NCBI GenBank assembly: GCA_047967505.1
Contig: CM106539.1
Direction: 5' to 3' (one strand)
DNA from: Dipteris shenzhenensis
Taxonomy: Eukaryota; Polypodiophyta; Polypodiopsida; Gleicheniales
Length of the DNA: 64,000 nt
This document shows positions 11,188 through 23,779 of this stretch, in pieces. The position numbers were made by a program, and so were the translations under genes. The first letter of the stretch is position 1; the number at the start of each line of letters is the position of its first letter. The notes under the pieces were generated by a model. It ran no database searches, was not told where the DNA came from, and saw only the letters and a list, made by a program, of their open reading frames with translations.

Positions 11188-12705
11188 TTAATAAAAAGTC
11201 TTAAGTGCACTAGGGTCAGTATTTCCTCTGACATTGATGGAGAGGATGGCTATTAGTTTACTTGACATTCTTCTTGGTTCCCTTTTTGGCCTTGAGCTTG
11301 GGGCTATTGATCTGGAGGGAAGCATTTTTACCTTGAGAGAGCTTTCTTTTGCTTTGCACCTGAGTAAAGCCTTACCTTGGTCAATAGTATCCTTTTCAAC
11401 AACCATATCTTGTTCCACTTCTGGTCTTCCTCAATGAACTTAGAAGAGGTCATCTCATCCTCTCTGTTTATGTCCTCTTCAAAGTCCTTTGACTAGCCTA
11501 GCTCTATTTGAGAGTCAAAATCCAAATTCTAATTTTTCTTTATCCACTCTTCAGTTTCACTCTCTACCAAGGTATCAAAAGCATTGTTGAGTTATATAGT
11601 GTCATCAAGCTTCCCTTTGCCTTTGTCAAGAGAGAGCAAGGGTTTAGCAGGGTATTCCTTCTGAATAAGATTTTTTCAGAAGAAACTGGAACCTTGGGGA
11701 TCCATTTTTCAGTTTGTTTACTATTGGTAGGTGCGGGATCCTTGGGCTTTAGCTTTGGCTCTCCTCTATAGGCAGTTTTTAACTGCATGGCTTGAGAGTC
11801 CACAGTGGAAGCAAGAGTTTGGGAGATTTTTATAAAGAAGGGGCTACTCCCTGTACACACTACCATTCATGTTCACTATTACCAAAGTGCTAGGAAGGTC
11901 CTCAGCAATGTCCATTTTGATACAAACCTGAGGGTTAGCTCTAGGATTAATGAAATTTTTCTTCTCAACTCCAACTCTCTCTCCCAACCCACTACATAGA
12001 GAGGCTAATTGGTTGTATAGGGAGAGGGACAGGTCTGCGAGCTCAACCCATACAAGGGTAATGGTGGATCTAGGCAGATTAGGATTGAAGTTCTGCTTCC
12101 ACTTCTCTAAGTAGAGAGGTTGGTGTCTGATAGTCTATAGAGTATAGTTGAGAGCCTGGGAGGCCATGCTAGGAGACTCAAAGAGGAAGATAACGAAACC
12201 TTTCCTCAAAAATCTAACATTGGTAACACTAATACCTTGTCTAACCCAATTTGATCTCACCCAATTCTCAATAAAAGCTAGAGAAGGTATAGGACTTGGA
12301 AGGAATGAGTGCTAAACCATTCAATAGAGTTAGAAAGCAGGTCTTCATTCATGAAGGCGGTGATCTACTTACCTCCTGAAGATTTTTTGCTCTCACCACC
12401 AGTAGTCGCTTACTCTTTAGCAAGTTTGGAGCTGTTCTTTGGGGCCTGTGGGTCATCATTTTCCTTCTGGTGGGTGAAGGGGATTTTTGGTTTCTTCTTC
12501 TTCTCTCCCTTAGAGCCTATCATTCCTGCTTCGGGGGGCTTTTCAATCTACACTTGCACTTGGGGATCCTCTATCTCCTTCTTTACTTCATTGATTGCTT
12601 CTAGCACATCCCTTTCCTCTTTCACCTCCTTCACCTCCCTCGGGTTCCTTCGTTCTACACTGGGGTCTCTAAATTCTTATAGCTTGGGGGCGGGAGTATC
12701 GTGTC
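11188..12705 (-). pseudogene. LINE ORF1 (DUF4283, zinc knuckle) and start of endonuclease
   Basis: Minus-strand reading shows a plant LINE: a lysine-rich N-terminal part (12390-12700), then a DUF4283-like RNA-binding region (ENWVRSNWVRQGIS, GFVIFLFES, PLYLEKWKQNFNP, VWVELADLSLSLYN), a zinc knuckle (CFHCGLSSHAVKNC) near 11800, and finally LIAILSINVRG near 11230, the usual beginning of the LINE endonuclease. It stops there, so the 3' two thirds (endonuclease and reverse transcriptase) are missing. Several in-frame stops are present. The Copia element has inserted at 12706-12710; the upstream part continues at 18286. Confidence 0.65.
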
Positions 12706-12710
12706 CTTCC

Positions 12711-13063
12711 TGTGAAGATAGTGGGAGAGAGGGAAGGAGTGTCACTTACGGCTTTCTCACATACACAGTGGGGGAATACACACAAAGGTGGAGGTTGAAA
12801 ATAGTTTTTCTCTTCTTAGTTGTGAAAGCCAAAAAGAACTCTAGTACAAAGAAATAGAAGAACCCTATATGTGGATCTCAAACCAAACTCAACTAACTAA
12901 GGTGGCATACTAACTGAGCCACGAACTAGAGTAGATAAGGATAGCTGTCATCCAGCTATTATTCGTGGGCAGTGTACCAACTGCATCTGTAGCTAACAAG
13001 TTGGTGACATAAATGCACAACGGTCACCCTGGCATATCGCGAGTGGAGCTCGATATCTCAACA
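12711..13063 (-). repeat. Copia 3' LTR
   Basis: Begins TGTGAAGATAGTGGG and ends CGATATCTCAACA on the plus strand. Matches the copy at 17930-18285 with scattered differences (for example GTGTCACTTACGG against GTCTCACTTACGA, and a short indel at GTGGGG). It is the 3' LTR because the coding strand is minus. Confidence 0.95.
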
Positions 13064-16000
13064 CTCCCCCTCGAGCTCAATCCCAGTCCTTGCACACCAA
13101 GCAGGTCTCTGAACTTGCACAGCTTCTTTACGCCCAATGCTTTCGTGAATATGTCAGCTACCTGATCCTCTGTGCTGACATAAACTAGATCGATAAGACC
13201 TAGTAAAATCTTCTCCCGCACATAGTGATAATGCACCTCAATGTGCTTTGTTCTAGCATGATAGACTGGGTCATTTGCCAAGTGTATACTGCTCATGTTG
13301 TCACAATAAATGACAACTGGCCCATCTGTAGACTTATGCATATCATAAAGTAGCTTATGCAACCAAGCTACCTCACATGCAGCCATTGCTGCATCCCTGT
13401 ACTCATCCTTTGTGCTCGACAAGCAACTGTAGGCTGTTTCTTGCTGCTCCAGGTGACTGCAGCACTCCCAAAAGAGAACACATATCCACTGGTAGATCGT
13501 CTATCAGAAATACTACTAGCCCAATCAGCATCAGTGTATCCATGCAATTGTATTTGAACCCCAGCCTCATAAAATAGTCCATACTGCAACGTGGACTTCA
13601 CATACCTGAGTATGCGTCTAGCCGCATCCAAATGCAGTTTCCTTGGAGCCTGCATAAACTGACTTACCAATCCAACAACATAGCTTAAATCTGGCCTGGT
13701 AATAGTCATATAAATCAAACTTCCTACTATGCGTCTGTACATAGTAGGGTCGTCTAGAAGCTCACCTGCATCTGTGCTCAACTTCACATTCTGCTCCAAA
13801 GGAACTGAAATAGGCTTATAGCCTGTCATCCCATATTTGGACAGCATGTCCAATCCATACTGCCTCTACAAGAGCTCTATCCCACTTGGTGATCTAATCA
13901 CCTCAATGCCCAAGAAATAACGCAGCTCTCCCAAATCCTTCATCTCAAACTTCTGCTTCGATAGCATTTTCACATGAAGGATATCTTCATCACTATCACC
14001 TGTGATGATCAAATCATCAACATAAATGACAAGCAGCATAATCCCTTTCTCTGTTTTTCTCACATAGAGTGAGAAATCTGCCTTGGAAATCTGAAAGCCA
14101 ATAGTGACAAGATACTGTCCTATCTTGTCAGACCATGCTCTAGGTGCTTGCTTCAAGCCATAGAAGGCTTTCTTCAATCTGCAAACAAACTCAGGATGAA
14201 TAGCATGAACATAACGCATGAACATAACCTGATGGCTGCTCCATAAAGACCTCTTCTTGCAAATCACCATGCAAGAAGGCATTCTTTACATCCATATGAT
14301 GTAAAGAAAGACCATCCCTTTAATGCAGCCATAGCAATGACTGCTCTTACAGTTGCCATCCTTGCAACCGGATTGTATGTTTCTTCATAATCAATGCCAT
14401 ATGTCTGTGCATACACCTTGACAACTAATCTTGCCTTGTATCTATTCACAGAACCATCTGCATTGTGCTTGATCTTATAAACCCACTTACAGCCAATTGC
14501 ATTCTTGTCTTTAGGCAAAGGCACCAATTCCCATGTAGCATTTTCTTCCAAGGCATCCATTTCTTCATCCATGGCTTTCTCCCATTTTTCATTTCCCATG
14601 GCTTGTTCAAAAGAAGTGGGTTCTGGTTCCTGTATCACGTTGACCATATAGGCATAGTGAATGGCCGTAAATCCATCATATTTCAGCCTATCCACAGGAT
14701 ACCTAGCTCTGGTAGACCTGCGCAAAATAGGCTCACTTCCAAGTGCTCTCAAAACATCCCTGGTCTTCCTTACTCCAATAGAAGGAATACCCAACTCATC
14801 ATTAATGCTCTGTTTTGAGCCACTGGATTCACCATCCACATAAGAGTGACCTGCATTCACATCAAACATGGGCTGATCTACCTTCTCTTTTCCTTTTCGT
14901 GATACCTGGGTACCACTATCTACATTGCTTTGAGGAGATTCTCCTGATCTCAATCTGCCTGTCCATGGCGAAGTATGTGAACCACTGCTAGAGGACACTG
15001 TAGGTCCACTGATATTTTGTGATTGCTACTGTGAATTTTGTGCAGCATTACCATTTTGTGCATTTACATCAATCATCACATTTACTGGTTTATACCAGGT
15101 GCTCATCTCATCAAAAACAACATCTCTGCTCGCTGTGAACTTACGTGTAGAAGGGTTATAGCATCTATACCCTTTCTGTTGCAGAGAATAACCAATAAAG
15201 ACGCACTTCTCAGCTTTTGGATCCAACTTGGACCTCAACTCATCTGGCACATGAACATAGGCAATGCAACCAAAAATTTTCAAATGAGAAATGTCTAGTT
15301 TCCTACCAGTATACATCTCCTCTGGCGTCATGCCATGTATTGCTGCAGTGGGAGTCCTGTTCATTATATAAACTGCTGTAGCAACTGCTTCAGCCCAATA
15401 ATAATATGGTAGATCTTTTCCATTTAGCATGGCCCGAGATACCTCTCCAATATGCCTGTTTTTCCTTTCTGCAATTCCATTTTGCTGTGGGGTATGACTG
15501 CATGAATATTGTTGCTTTATGCCATGCTCCTGTAGGAACCTTGCAAACTCATTTGAGAGGTACTCTCCCCCTCCATCTGACCTTAGGCATTTTATTTGTT
15601 GGCGTGTTTCTTTTTCAACCATAGCTTTAAAAGCTTTGAAGTGCCCAAACACTTCACTTTTCTTTTTCATAAAATACACTCAAACTTTTCTGCTGAAGTC
15701 ATCAATAAAAGTGACAAAATAGTGGCAGCCTCCAATAGATGCAGCTTTAGTAGTCCACACATCAGAGTGGATTAATTCCAATGGCTTTTTACTCTCTTGA
15801 TCATGCCTAGGAAATGGTTTCCTTGCCTGTTTTCCAAATTGATAGGCTTCACAAACCTTATGCATTTCTGCAACCTTGAATTTAGGCAATCCTGCAACAA
15901 TATTTTGGGCTTGCATTGATTTAAGTCGATGTATATTAACATGACCAATGTGTTTATGCCAGATATCAATATCTGCAACTACACCAGTCCCATGTGCAAA

Positions 16001-17386
16001 CATTGCTGCACTCAATTCAGGCATGTCAGCATCCAACGTAAACATCCTGCCCTTTTTCTTTCCTTTTGCTATCAAGCGACCGTTATTTTTTATATCCTCA
16101 ACAAAGCATCCATGGGGATTAAATCTGACCTGCAAGCCCTGCTCAACCATTTGACCAATAGAAACCAGGTTCTTGGTGATGTTTGGGACATGAAATACAT
16201 CAGACACGTATTTCTTTTTCCCATGCTACATAGACAAAGGAATTTTACCAATCTGCACAATAGGATGTGCAGTATCATCACCAGTCTCCACAAATCCTAG
16301 TTTTTCCATTTTCCTTGCATCCTGCATCCACTTTGCATGACCTGTCATGTGGTTTGACGCACCTGAGTCAACATACCACACATCCTTTCGTTCTTCTGCA
16401 CTTGTCACAGAATTGGTCATGTGCTACACCATAAACAGATGCTCATTTCTGTCATCACCCTGTTTGCATAATTGCCTTGCTGCAATTTTCCATTCATAAT
16501 GTCATTTTGCTTTTTGTAGCAGTCTTTAGCCATATGTCCCATTTTTCCATAGTAGTAGCATTCAACATTGCTGTTTGCATTTTGGCCTCTCTGCCATCCA
16601 CCACAGCCTCTTTGGCTCCCCTTGCCTCTAGAGTTACCACGTCCTCCATAAACTGGTTTTCTTGAGTTTGCTGCATATATTGATTTCTACCACGGCCTCC
16701 AGGTCGGCCTCCTCTACCTCTGCCTCTGCCTCTACCTCTTCCAGCATTTGAGTAGAAGACAGTTTCTTTTGAAGTTCCGCCTGAAGAAGATGCACCCCCA
16801 TTTCTCTGCTCTTTAGAAATTAGAAGAGCAAACAACTCCTCAAAATCAGGAAATTTTTCACGGACTGCAATGGATGTCCGGAACTGTGCATAATCCTTTT
16901 CTAGACCATTCAAGGTCACAGAAACTAGATCATCATCTTCCACTAGCGACCCAATGGAAGCAAGTGCATCTGCAATTTTCTTCACCTTCATGTGGTAGTC
17001 ATTTATGCTCAAATTTTCTCTCTGCACATTGTGCAACTCCTGTTTGAGTTGCATTTTCCTGGCTTGCATATTTGTGCTGTACATTTTTGCCAAAGTATCC
17101 CATGCCTCCTTTGGCATACTTGCATCTTAAATATGCACAATCATAGAATCCGAAATACTGATAGACAGCAGTACATAACTTTTCTGGCTCTCTCATGCCA
17201 TCCTTTAAATGCCTGCATTTCCTATTGATTGGGAACATTAGGAAGAACTGGTTCTTCTTCATTTCCTGTAATGAACTCCCAATAGCCTTTTTCCATAAGG
17301 AAATTCATCATTCTAAACTTCCATGCCTAGAAGTTGTTCTTGTCAAACTTTTCTATGACAATCTGTGAGAGAGAATCAGACACCAT
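13024..17386 (-). pseudogene. Copia gag-pol polyprotein, inactivated
   Basis: The start ATG is at 17386 (MVSDSLSQIVIEKF). Order: gag with a UBN2-like region and a zinc knuckle (CYYYGKMGHMAKDC, about 16520-16560) behind an arginine-glycine stretch; protease with WYVDSGASNHM (about 16380); the HIGHVN pre-integrase motif; integrase core with CLRSDGGGEY and TPQQNGIAERKNR; reverse transcriptase with YVDDLIITGD (about 14010-14035); RNase H with STKDEYRDAAMA (about 13400). Breaks include TAG at 17327-17329, stops near 16226, 15680, 15026 and 13866, and frame changes near 14300, 14230 and 13420. It therefore cannot make a full polyprotein. Confidence 0.93.
13064..13078 (-). promoter_or_regulatory. 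Copia polypurine tract
   Basis: In element sense GAGCTCGAGGGGGAG directly abuts the 3' LTR, the expected position of the plus-strand primer for reverse transcription. Confidence 0.7.
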
Positions 17387-17917
17387 TACAGAACACTGCA
17401 AAATATTCTGTCACTGCAAAAAACACAGCTTTTGCCTCACACGGGTAGATCTGCAAAACTGACGAAAGTGGTATTTGACCACACAGTCACTTCCTAGTGA
17501 TGATTTTGCATCAACAGGCAACAAGGATGATTTTGCAACTCCCAATATCTTTGCACATAGGCATACGATGCAATTTCTATGGCAACTTTTCACCGACCAG
17601 CCGAGCAGTGGTTGCACAGCAAAAACAGGGCCTTTTTCTGAGTGCCTGTGAAAAACTTTCGCCTTCAAAACGGGCCCTGAAATGGCCTCAAATTAGAAAA
17701 ATAAAGTCACCAAGGTCTTTGCCCTTACCTGCAGCATATACTGCCCTCTCGCCATACCGCGAAGGGTGTCTCAATCTAAGACAGTGCACTCTTGCACTTT
17801 TGGCTGTGCTACCTGCAGAGATTTGCTCCCAAACTCGAAATAGGAAAGCAACACTGGTCCTCTTACCAGGACACCACGAACTTGGTTTGCTTTCTTGAGC
17901 TCCTTACCACGAACAAG

Positions 17918-17929
17918 GCTCTGATACCA
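17918..17929 (-). promoter_or_regulatory. Copia primer-binding site, tRNA-iMet
   Basis: TGGTATCAGAGC in element sense, immediately inside the 5' LTR, complementary to the 3' end of plant initiator tRNA-Met. This is the standard Copia minus-strand primer site. Confidence 0.9.
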
Positions 17930-18285
17930 TGTGAAGATAGTGGGAGAGAGGGAAGGAGTCTCACTTACGACTTTCTCACATACGCAGTGGGGATTTGAAT
18001 ACACACAAAGGTGGAGGCTGAAAATAGTTTTTCTCTTCTTAGTTGTGAAAGCCAAAAAGAACTCTAGTACAAAGAAATAGAAGAACCTATATGTGGGTCT
18101 CAAACCAAACTCAACTAACTAAGGTGGCATACTAACTGAGCCACGAACTAGAGTAGATAAGGATAGCTGTCATCCAGCTATTATTCGTGGGCGATGTACC
18201 AACCGCATCTGTAGCTAACAAGTCGATGACATAAATGCACAATGGTCACCCTGGCATATCACGAGTGGAGCTCGATATCTCAACA
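17930..18285 (-). repeat. Copia 5' LTR
   Basis: 356 bp, TG...CA, followed by target duplication CTTCC. It would hold the element promoter; no single TATA box is clear by eye. Confidence 0.95.
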
Positions 18286-18930
18286 CTTCCTTGGCTTCAT
18301 CTTCAATCTGTCTTGGACTAGCAAAGTGAGAAGTAATCTCCTTTCCCATTGGGACAAAAAAGAACCCTTCTCTAGCTTTATGCGTTGCTACCACGCAAGA
18401 TACCGTGGCCCCCCCTCTCCCAGCTCTGAAGGCTGATGGGGAATGTCCATCTCTTTCCTATGATGCTAGAGTTTCCCTCAAGTTGGGAGATACTCTGCCT
18501 TGTTTGAGGGCCCCTAAGCCACTTTTTAGCATGGACTGGCGGCGTTCAGTAGCAAATGCTCTCTCTCGGCAGTTCGGGGAACGCATCTTCAAAGGTCACA
18601 TCTGCAAACCACTTTGGATGGGACCGATGATCCTGTCAAGTCAGGCCGTCAACTTTATCTGTTACTTCCATGTCATCACCATAGACAATTCCCAGATCAT
18701 GCCCACTGTTTGCTCCAAGTGGTGGGCAGGGGAATCTAGTCTGAAAATTTCCGCCCTCTTCTCCTTCTCCATCGTCTATTTCCATCATCGCTTCCCCTCA
18801 TATGGTCCTCATTTTTTTGGAAGCATTTTTTCACTCCTTTGCCTTGAGGGATGTATCTTGAATGGTTTTTTGAAGGGGGTTCTTTTTCACACATGCAAGT
18901 ACATGCTCCGCTTTTGCTTCAAGCGCTAAC
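18286..18930 (-). other. Flank of the Copia insertion, unassigned retroelement leader
   Basis: Continuous with 11188-12710 before the Copia insertion. Read on the minus strand, reading frames are short and interrupted. The plus strand holds one 174-codon open frame (18405-18929) with no recognisable motif. Given the primer-site-like sequence at 18931, it may be gag or leader sequence of a gypsy-type element rather than part of the LINE. Confidence 0.3.
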
Positions 18931-18951
18931 CTCCCCGACAATGGTGCCAAA
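18931..18951 (-). promoter_or_regulatory. Gypsy-type primer-binding site, decayed
   Basis: Minus-strand TTTGGCACCATTGTCGGGG resembles the TTTGGCGCCGTTGCCGGGG site that follows the 5' LTR in Tat/Athila-like gypsy elements. The three differences are transitions, two of them CpG to CpA. The adjoining sequence on the LTR side ends in CA. Confidence 0.45.
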
Positions 18952-20230
18952 TGTTGTCTTTATTTTTCCCAAGTGCAGGTTTTGAGGGTATCGGTCACCT
19001 ACAATCGTGTCATTGCTCATTGTAGCATATGTTCATAAGTGTAGCATAGGTCCTCGGGTCATGTTCCAGTGAGAGGTGTAGGCTAAAGCGTGGAAAGTAG
19101 ATCTCGTGCACGTGTGGGTGGGAAAGAGGGCTTGATCATAACGATTGATGGAGGATTTCACCTCCATGGGGTTCAAGGATTTAGAAGGGGATTTCAAGGT
19201 TCGGAAGGAAGACAGGTTTGAGACTCGAGAGAGACAACTAGGAGTTCCAAGTTTCATAGGGGGTTGCAGGGTTTAGGAGGAGTCAAAGGTTGAGGAGTGG
19301 AGAGCTAGTCTCCTTCGTGGATTTGAGGGGAAGGGTGGAGGAGGAGGGAGGAGGAGGAGGAGGGGGGAGGAGGAAGGAGGAGGGAGGAGGGAGGGAGGAG
19401 GAGGAGGAGGAGGAGGGAGTAAGGAGGAGGGAGGAGAAGGAGATGGGAGGAGAAGGAGGAGGGAGGAAGGAGGAGGAGGGAGGAAGGAGGAGGAGGAGGA
19501 GGGAGGAAGGAGGAGAAAGGAGGAGGAGAAAGGAGAAGGAGGAGAGGGAGGAAAAGGAGATGGGAGGAGGAAGAGGAGGGAGGAGGAGGAGGGAAGAAGA
19601 GGATATGGAGGAGAAGGAGGAGCGAGAAGGAGGAGGAGGGAGGAAGGAGGAGGGAGGAGGAGGAGGGAGGAGGAGGAGGGAGAGTGCAAGGATAAGGGCA
19701 TGCTGGAACACGATAGTGTAAGAGAGCATGGACACAATGGAGATCAATTGCATGAACACAAAAGTGAGCTTAAACACTGAACCCCAAAGAGTAGGAGCTT
19801 CATTCTATTAAGAGATATTTATACATGTTGGTCTCTACACAATCCGTAGGTACCTCCGTGGTGGGACCTCTTTTGTAGGAGACCTCTTGGATAGGAGTGC
19901 CTTCACTTTTGGGGGGGACCTTTTGGGTCCAGTGTCTACACAAAGTGGGGGGACCTTTTGGGTCTCTACACAAAGTGGAGGGACCTCAGAAAGTGTAGGT
20001 TTTTAGTCTTTCTCTCTCTATATTTGGTCTTTCTCTCTCTAGATCCTGATTTTGCAAGTATGATTGGATCTTTTCTAGAGAGGATTTTGGCTATTTTCAT
20101 CCTTTCAAATTTGTCATACCATCTTTCAAGCTCAAGATATTACAAGCGGAGCTTTGCCGCTACTCTGCACACACAATGCTCTCATAGTTGTTGTCCTAGA
20201 CTACACTTCTGGCCCTTGCTGCCACAGGGT
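18952..20230 (-). repeat. Putative gypsy-like LTR
   Basis: The stretch upstream of the primer-like site, read on the minus strand, has a TATAAATATCTC box at about 19812-19823 followed by AATAGAATGAAG, a usual LTR promoter layout, and ends ACAACA next to the primer site. It contains a long GGA satellite. No second copy exists in the window, so the outer boundary and the LTR call are inferred; 20230 is approximate. Confidence 0.3.
19327..19686. repeat. (GGA)n satellite
   Basis: About 360 bp of imperfect GGA/GGAG trinucleotides. Long proline/serine/leucine frames on the minus strand and glycine/glutamate frames on the plus strand are by-products. Confidence 0.95.
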
Positions 20231-20867
20231 TAACAAGGGAGAACTAGAGGTCAGTGAACTAGAAGATTAAGTCTTAGGTAGACATATAATAGGGAATGAT
20301 GATGTAGGTGATTAATTGTATGTAAACCTTGAGATGGGACATATTTGGTGTGCAAGACTTGATTCATAGTTTTGACATCGACAAGACTTCCTATGTGAAA
20401 TTTGGCCCTCACATTTTTATAGTGACATTTTGTACATTAATTTGTATGTTAAGCTCACTATCAATATATGAGTGTTTTGATCTCATTTTTTGTGTACATT
20501 CTCTTATATTTTTTATCTTTAAAATGATGAAACTTATGGTCTAAACTTATTTTGGGACCCTTGGAAATGACGTTCTGTAAAAACATGGTATGGAAAATTG
20601 TACCTAGAAGTTAGTGAAAGTGTCGATAAAAGCATCAACGCAAGGGTTGGTAGTAGTCGGTATGTATGTCGGTATATATCGATCCCTATACCTACATATA
20701 TACCGACTACCATACCGATTGCTATTTTGACATCTATATCAACACCTTCCATGCCCACAAACCGTACCAACGATCTTCATGCCCGTGCCCATGAAGCATC
20801 GGTAGACAATGTCGAAAAGAGGCCGTGTCTTGTAGTGGCACTTTTGGGCTACCATTTCTACCTAGTT

Positions 20868-20911
<44 letters not shown>

Positions 20912-23560
20912 CTTGTCTCATAGTATGGAGTCATGTGCTCATCTCTAAAGGTGACAAATTGGTAAGAAGGTGGATTCGTGAGTAGCGATAGTGCAAACTA
21001 GAGAACTTGGACATAGAAGCCATCGATGTCTTAACATCAATTATTGTAGAGGTGACTTTCTTGTATTTCGATCTTACTTCTATGAATGCTTAGATCTACT
21101 TCCGAGCTACATTGATGAGAAGGTATTTATAACAATGAGAGTGAATAGGTACAAAGATTGCTTAGGTAAACCAAGCCACATATCCATATTGCATGTTGCT
21201 CTGACTAGATTATGAAAGATAAGAGACAATTTAGACAAGTGAGAATCAAGGATTTAGGTGATTATAATGGAAGACAATTTGGACAAGCGAGAGTAAAGGA
21301 TTTAGATGATTACAATGGAAGATACACATAATGTAGTTGCAAGAACTATATATGTGGCCTTTTATTACAGTTCTTTAAACCTTTGTGTGTTAGTATACTA
21401 TTTTTTCATTTATATATGTCTATATACATACATACATACACACAACACACAGACACCTAGATAAAAAGATAAAAAGTTTTTTTAAAATGTTTTTTGTTTT
21501 TCTAAATGAAGCTTGTTTAAAATTTTGCTTTTTTAGAAGTAAAGATATATACACTGATATAGTATATATGCCATACATACACATGCAATAAGCAATGCTA
21601 TGGATTAACCTAGATTTTTTTTGGCCTGCCGTCGGAGGCCTTAGTAAAGGTTCGACTCTTTTTTAAAGTAAAATTCATTTATTTTTTAATTTTCTGTGCG
21701 CAAAGTCATGTAAAATGTCTATTGGTTGGTTGGTGATGCACATGGCATGATACATAGTGTGCAGGTGATTGCTTCGCATGCATTGGTCGACCTCTATGTT
21801 GCGTGGTGACCGTCTTCCATATTCCAAATTCTGCTTGCTGTACTTTGTCAATTCATCGTGGAGTCAGTGCGATTCGAGGTGGACTGATTTATGGAGTATT
21901 CCATACTTGGAGAGAAGGCTGCAGGGCACGCCATACTTGGAGAGAAGGCTACAGGGGTTGCCCATGGTTGTAGGTATATTTTGGAGGGTCTACATATCGG
22001 CCATCATTGCAGGTATGATCTGGAGCACGAGAAGTGGCGGATCCGCCATGCCTGCAAGCTTTTCCTGATGGAGGTTTTCGATCCCTCGGTGCAGTACAAA
22101 GGAGTGGTTTGCCACACTAGAATCGTACTCTGTCTTATGCTCTGGAATTGTGTTTTTGGCAGAGTGTGAATTTACAAGAGAGAGCGGCCTTGGTGCTCAT
22201 GCAGTGGAGGAAGAGCACAACTCACCCCAATCTATGGACACTGGGGAGAATACTCTCCCGTGAGGTTGATTTTCATCCCCCTGTTTCATTTCATTTTGTT
22301 TCTCTTTCTTTTGTTGCTATTTGTCCATTTGAGAAGACGGTTTTGTGAGTAGATGTTTCTTCGAGCTATTTGTCCATGTCAAGCATTAGTAAGGCGCTTA
22401 CATGCTCCGTTTGCCGTTGTCATGCCCCAGTTATTGCATCTAGAGCTTATTTGAAGTACGCAATGCGGATCACCAATTGACCTTAGAGGTGCTTTGTTGC
22501 AGGCGACCCATTAGAACTACGAACATAAGAAATGCCATGCATATTTGGTACTTGATCATTCAGAGGAGTTGAGATGCCCTCAACAGGATACACCTCCAAG
22601 ATATCTCCGATAGAATTTGGCTTACCTGAGGATGTCTCGCTACTTCCAACCACAGTGGATTTCCCCTTGCGGCCCGTGTGTCGAAGGTCCTCTGAGCTCA
22701 AACTAGGAAGAATGCGTCGCTGCCTAGCATTTCCATTTCTTCTTTCTGATGAGTGTTGTACTTCGACTGAGAGTTTGCTCAGTGTTCTTGGCATCATCTT
22801 TTGCATGTAGCTCCTTAGCAGTTTGTTGAGTACAAATAGACAGGACTTTAGCACACAGTAGCCTCTCTACTGTCAAACAATTGGAGAGAAAGTACTCGAT
22901 TTATACCTGTCTTCGTATTCTCTTCTTGGAGGCTGCCGATGCCTTACTTCGGCTTCTTGCCTCCCCTCGCGCACCTAGCTCCCTTCATGCTCACCTCCCC
23001 TCACCCACGTGGCTCCCTTCATGCTTGCCTCCTCTCATCCACTGGGATGAGTCACTCCTGTGTGTTGACGTTTTGGGAATTTATGGTCTGCGTCTTGCTG
23101 CTGTGTGTCTGATGCGTCAAGAGAAGGGATATTTTTGTTCTGAATTTTTTGCAAAAAATTACTGTTGTTTTGGTTTTGGTATGACGAGGAAACGCCTGAA
23201 GGTTTGGTAGAGCTTTTTTGTTACGTGAAACGTGTCTATTTTGTTAGCAAACACATGTCTTCTTTGGGTAGTTTCTTGTGTTAAATTGCGACAATTATAA
23301 TTTGTGAACTTAGTAATTGGAATGTTTTGTGGTTCGGACAGTTTTTTGTATTCACTTGTGATTGACATTTTATTTGTATATCTGTCATGGGCAGTTACAA
23401 TTTCTTAGGCTAATAATTAGAATGTTTTATTATTAATAAGAAGCAATGGAATGTTTTGTTATTAATAAGAAACAAAAAAAGAACGAACAAGTAAACAATT
23501 TAGGAGAATGAATAATATTGAAATTCCTTGGTCTTTAAACCAAGCATTTTGTCACTTGGT
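20231..23560. other. Gene-free stretch with simple repeats and unassigned frames
   Basis: Holds a (GA)n run at about 20874-20909, TACA repeats near 21425-21445, a 30-bp tandem duplication of CCATACTTGGAGAGAAGGCT (21901-21957) and a direct repeat of GTTATTAATAAGAA near 23430-23470. Open frames at 21891-22169 (plus) and 22483-22854 (minus, 123 codons, serine and basic rich) show no family motif; either could be a retrotransposon fragment. Confidence 0.35.
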
Positions 23561-23779
23561 GCAGCAAGCAAAGCATCTTCCACTTAGAAAGACGCATGCA
23601 ATGAGCTAGGGGAACCCCTTAATCCAAATGAGGCAACTTCAAACCCACCAAAGGATGTAGGAACGGACCATAAGGCTCTAATCACCACGGATTGGAGGTT
23701 CGTAGTGGGTGGGAATGCTTTGCCTGTATTGCACAACTGAAATCATAGACACGATCACGCATAGGTTCGCTTTCGAGGG

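Larger units (their letters stand above)
12711..18285 (-). mobile_element. Ty1/Copia LTR retrotransposon, full length
   Basis: Complete element of 5575 bp on the minus strand. Both ends are TG...CA long terminal repeats (353 and 356 bp), and 5-bp direct repeats CTTCC flank it at 12706-12710 and 18286-18290. A primer-binding site for initiator tRNA-Met adjoins the 5' LTR and a purine tract adjoins the 3' LTR. Domain order gag, protease, integrase, RT, RNase H is that of Copia. The LTRs differ by a modest number of substitutions and small indels, so insertion is not very recent. It sits inside the LINE relic. Confidence 0.95.

Noticed and set aside
19273-19777. Serine/proline/leucine-rich and glycine/glutamate-rich frames
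   Set aside because: By-products of the GGA satellite.
22483-22854. 123-codon minus-strand frame as a host gene
   Set aside because: No motif, no convincing splice context and no homologous partner in the window; left as unassigned.
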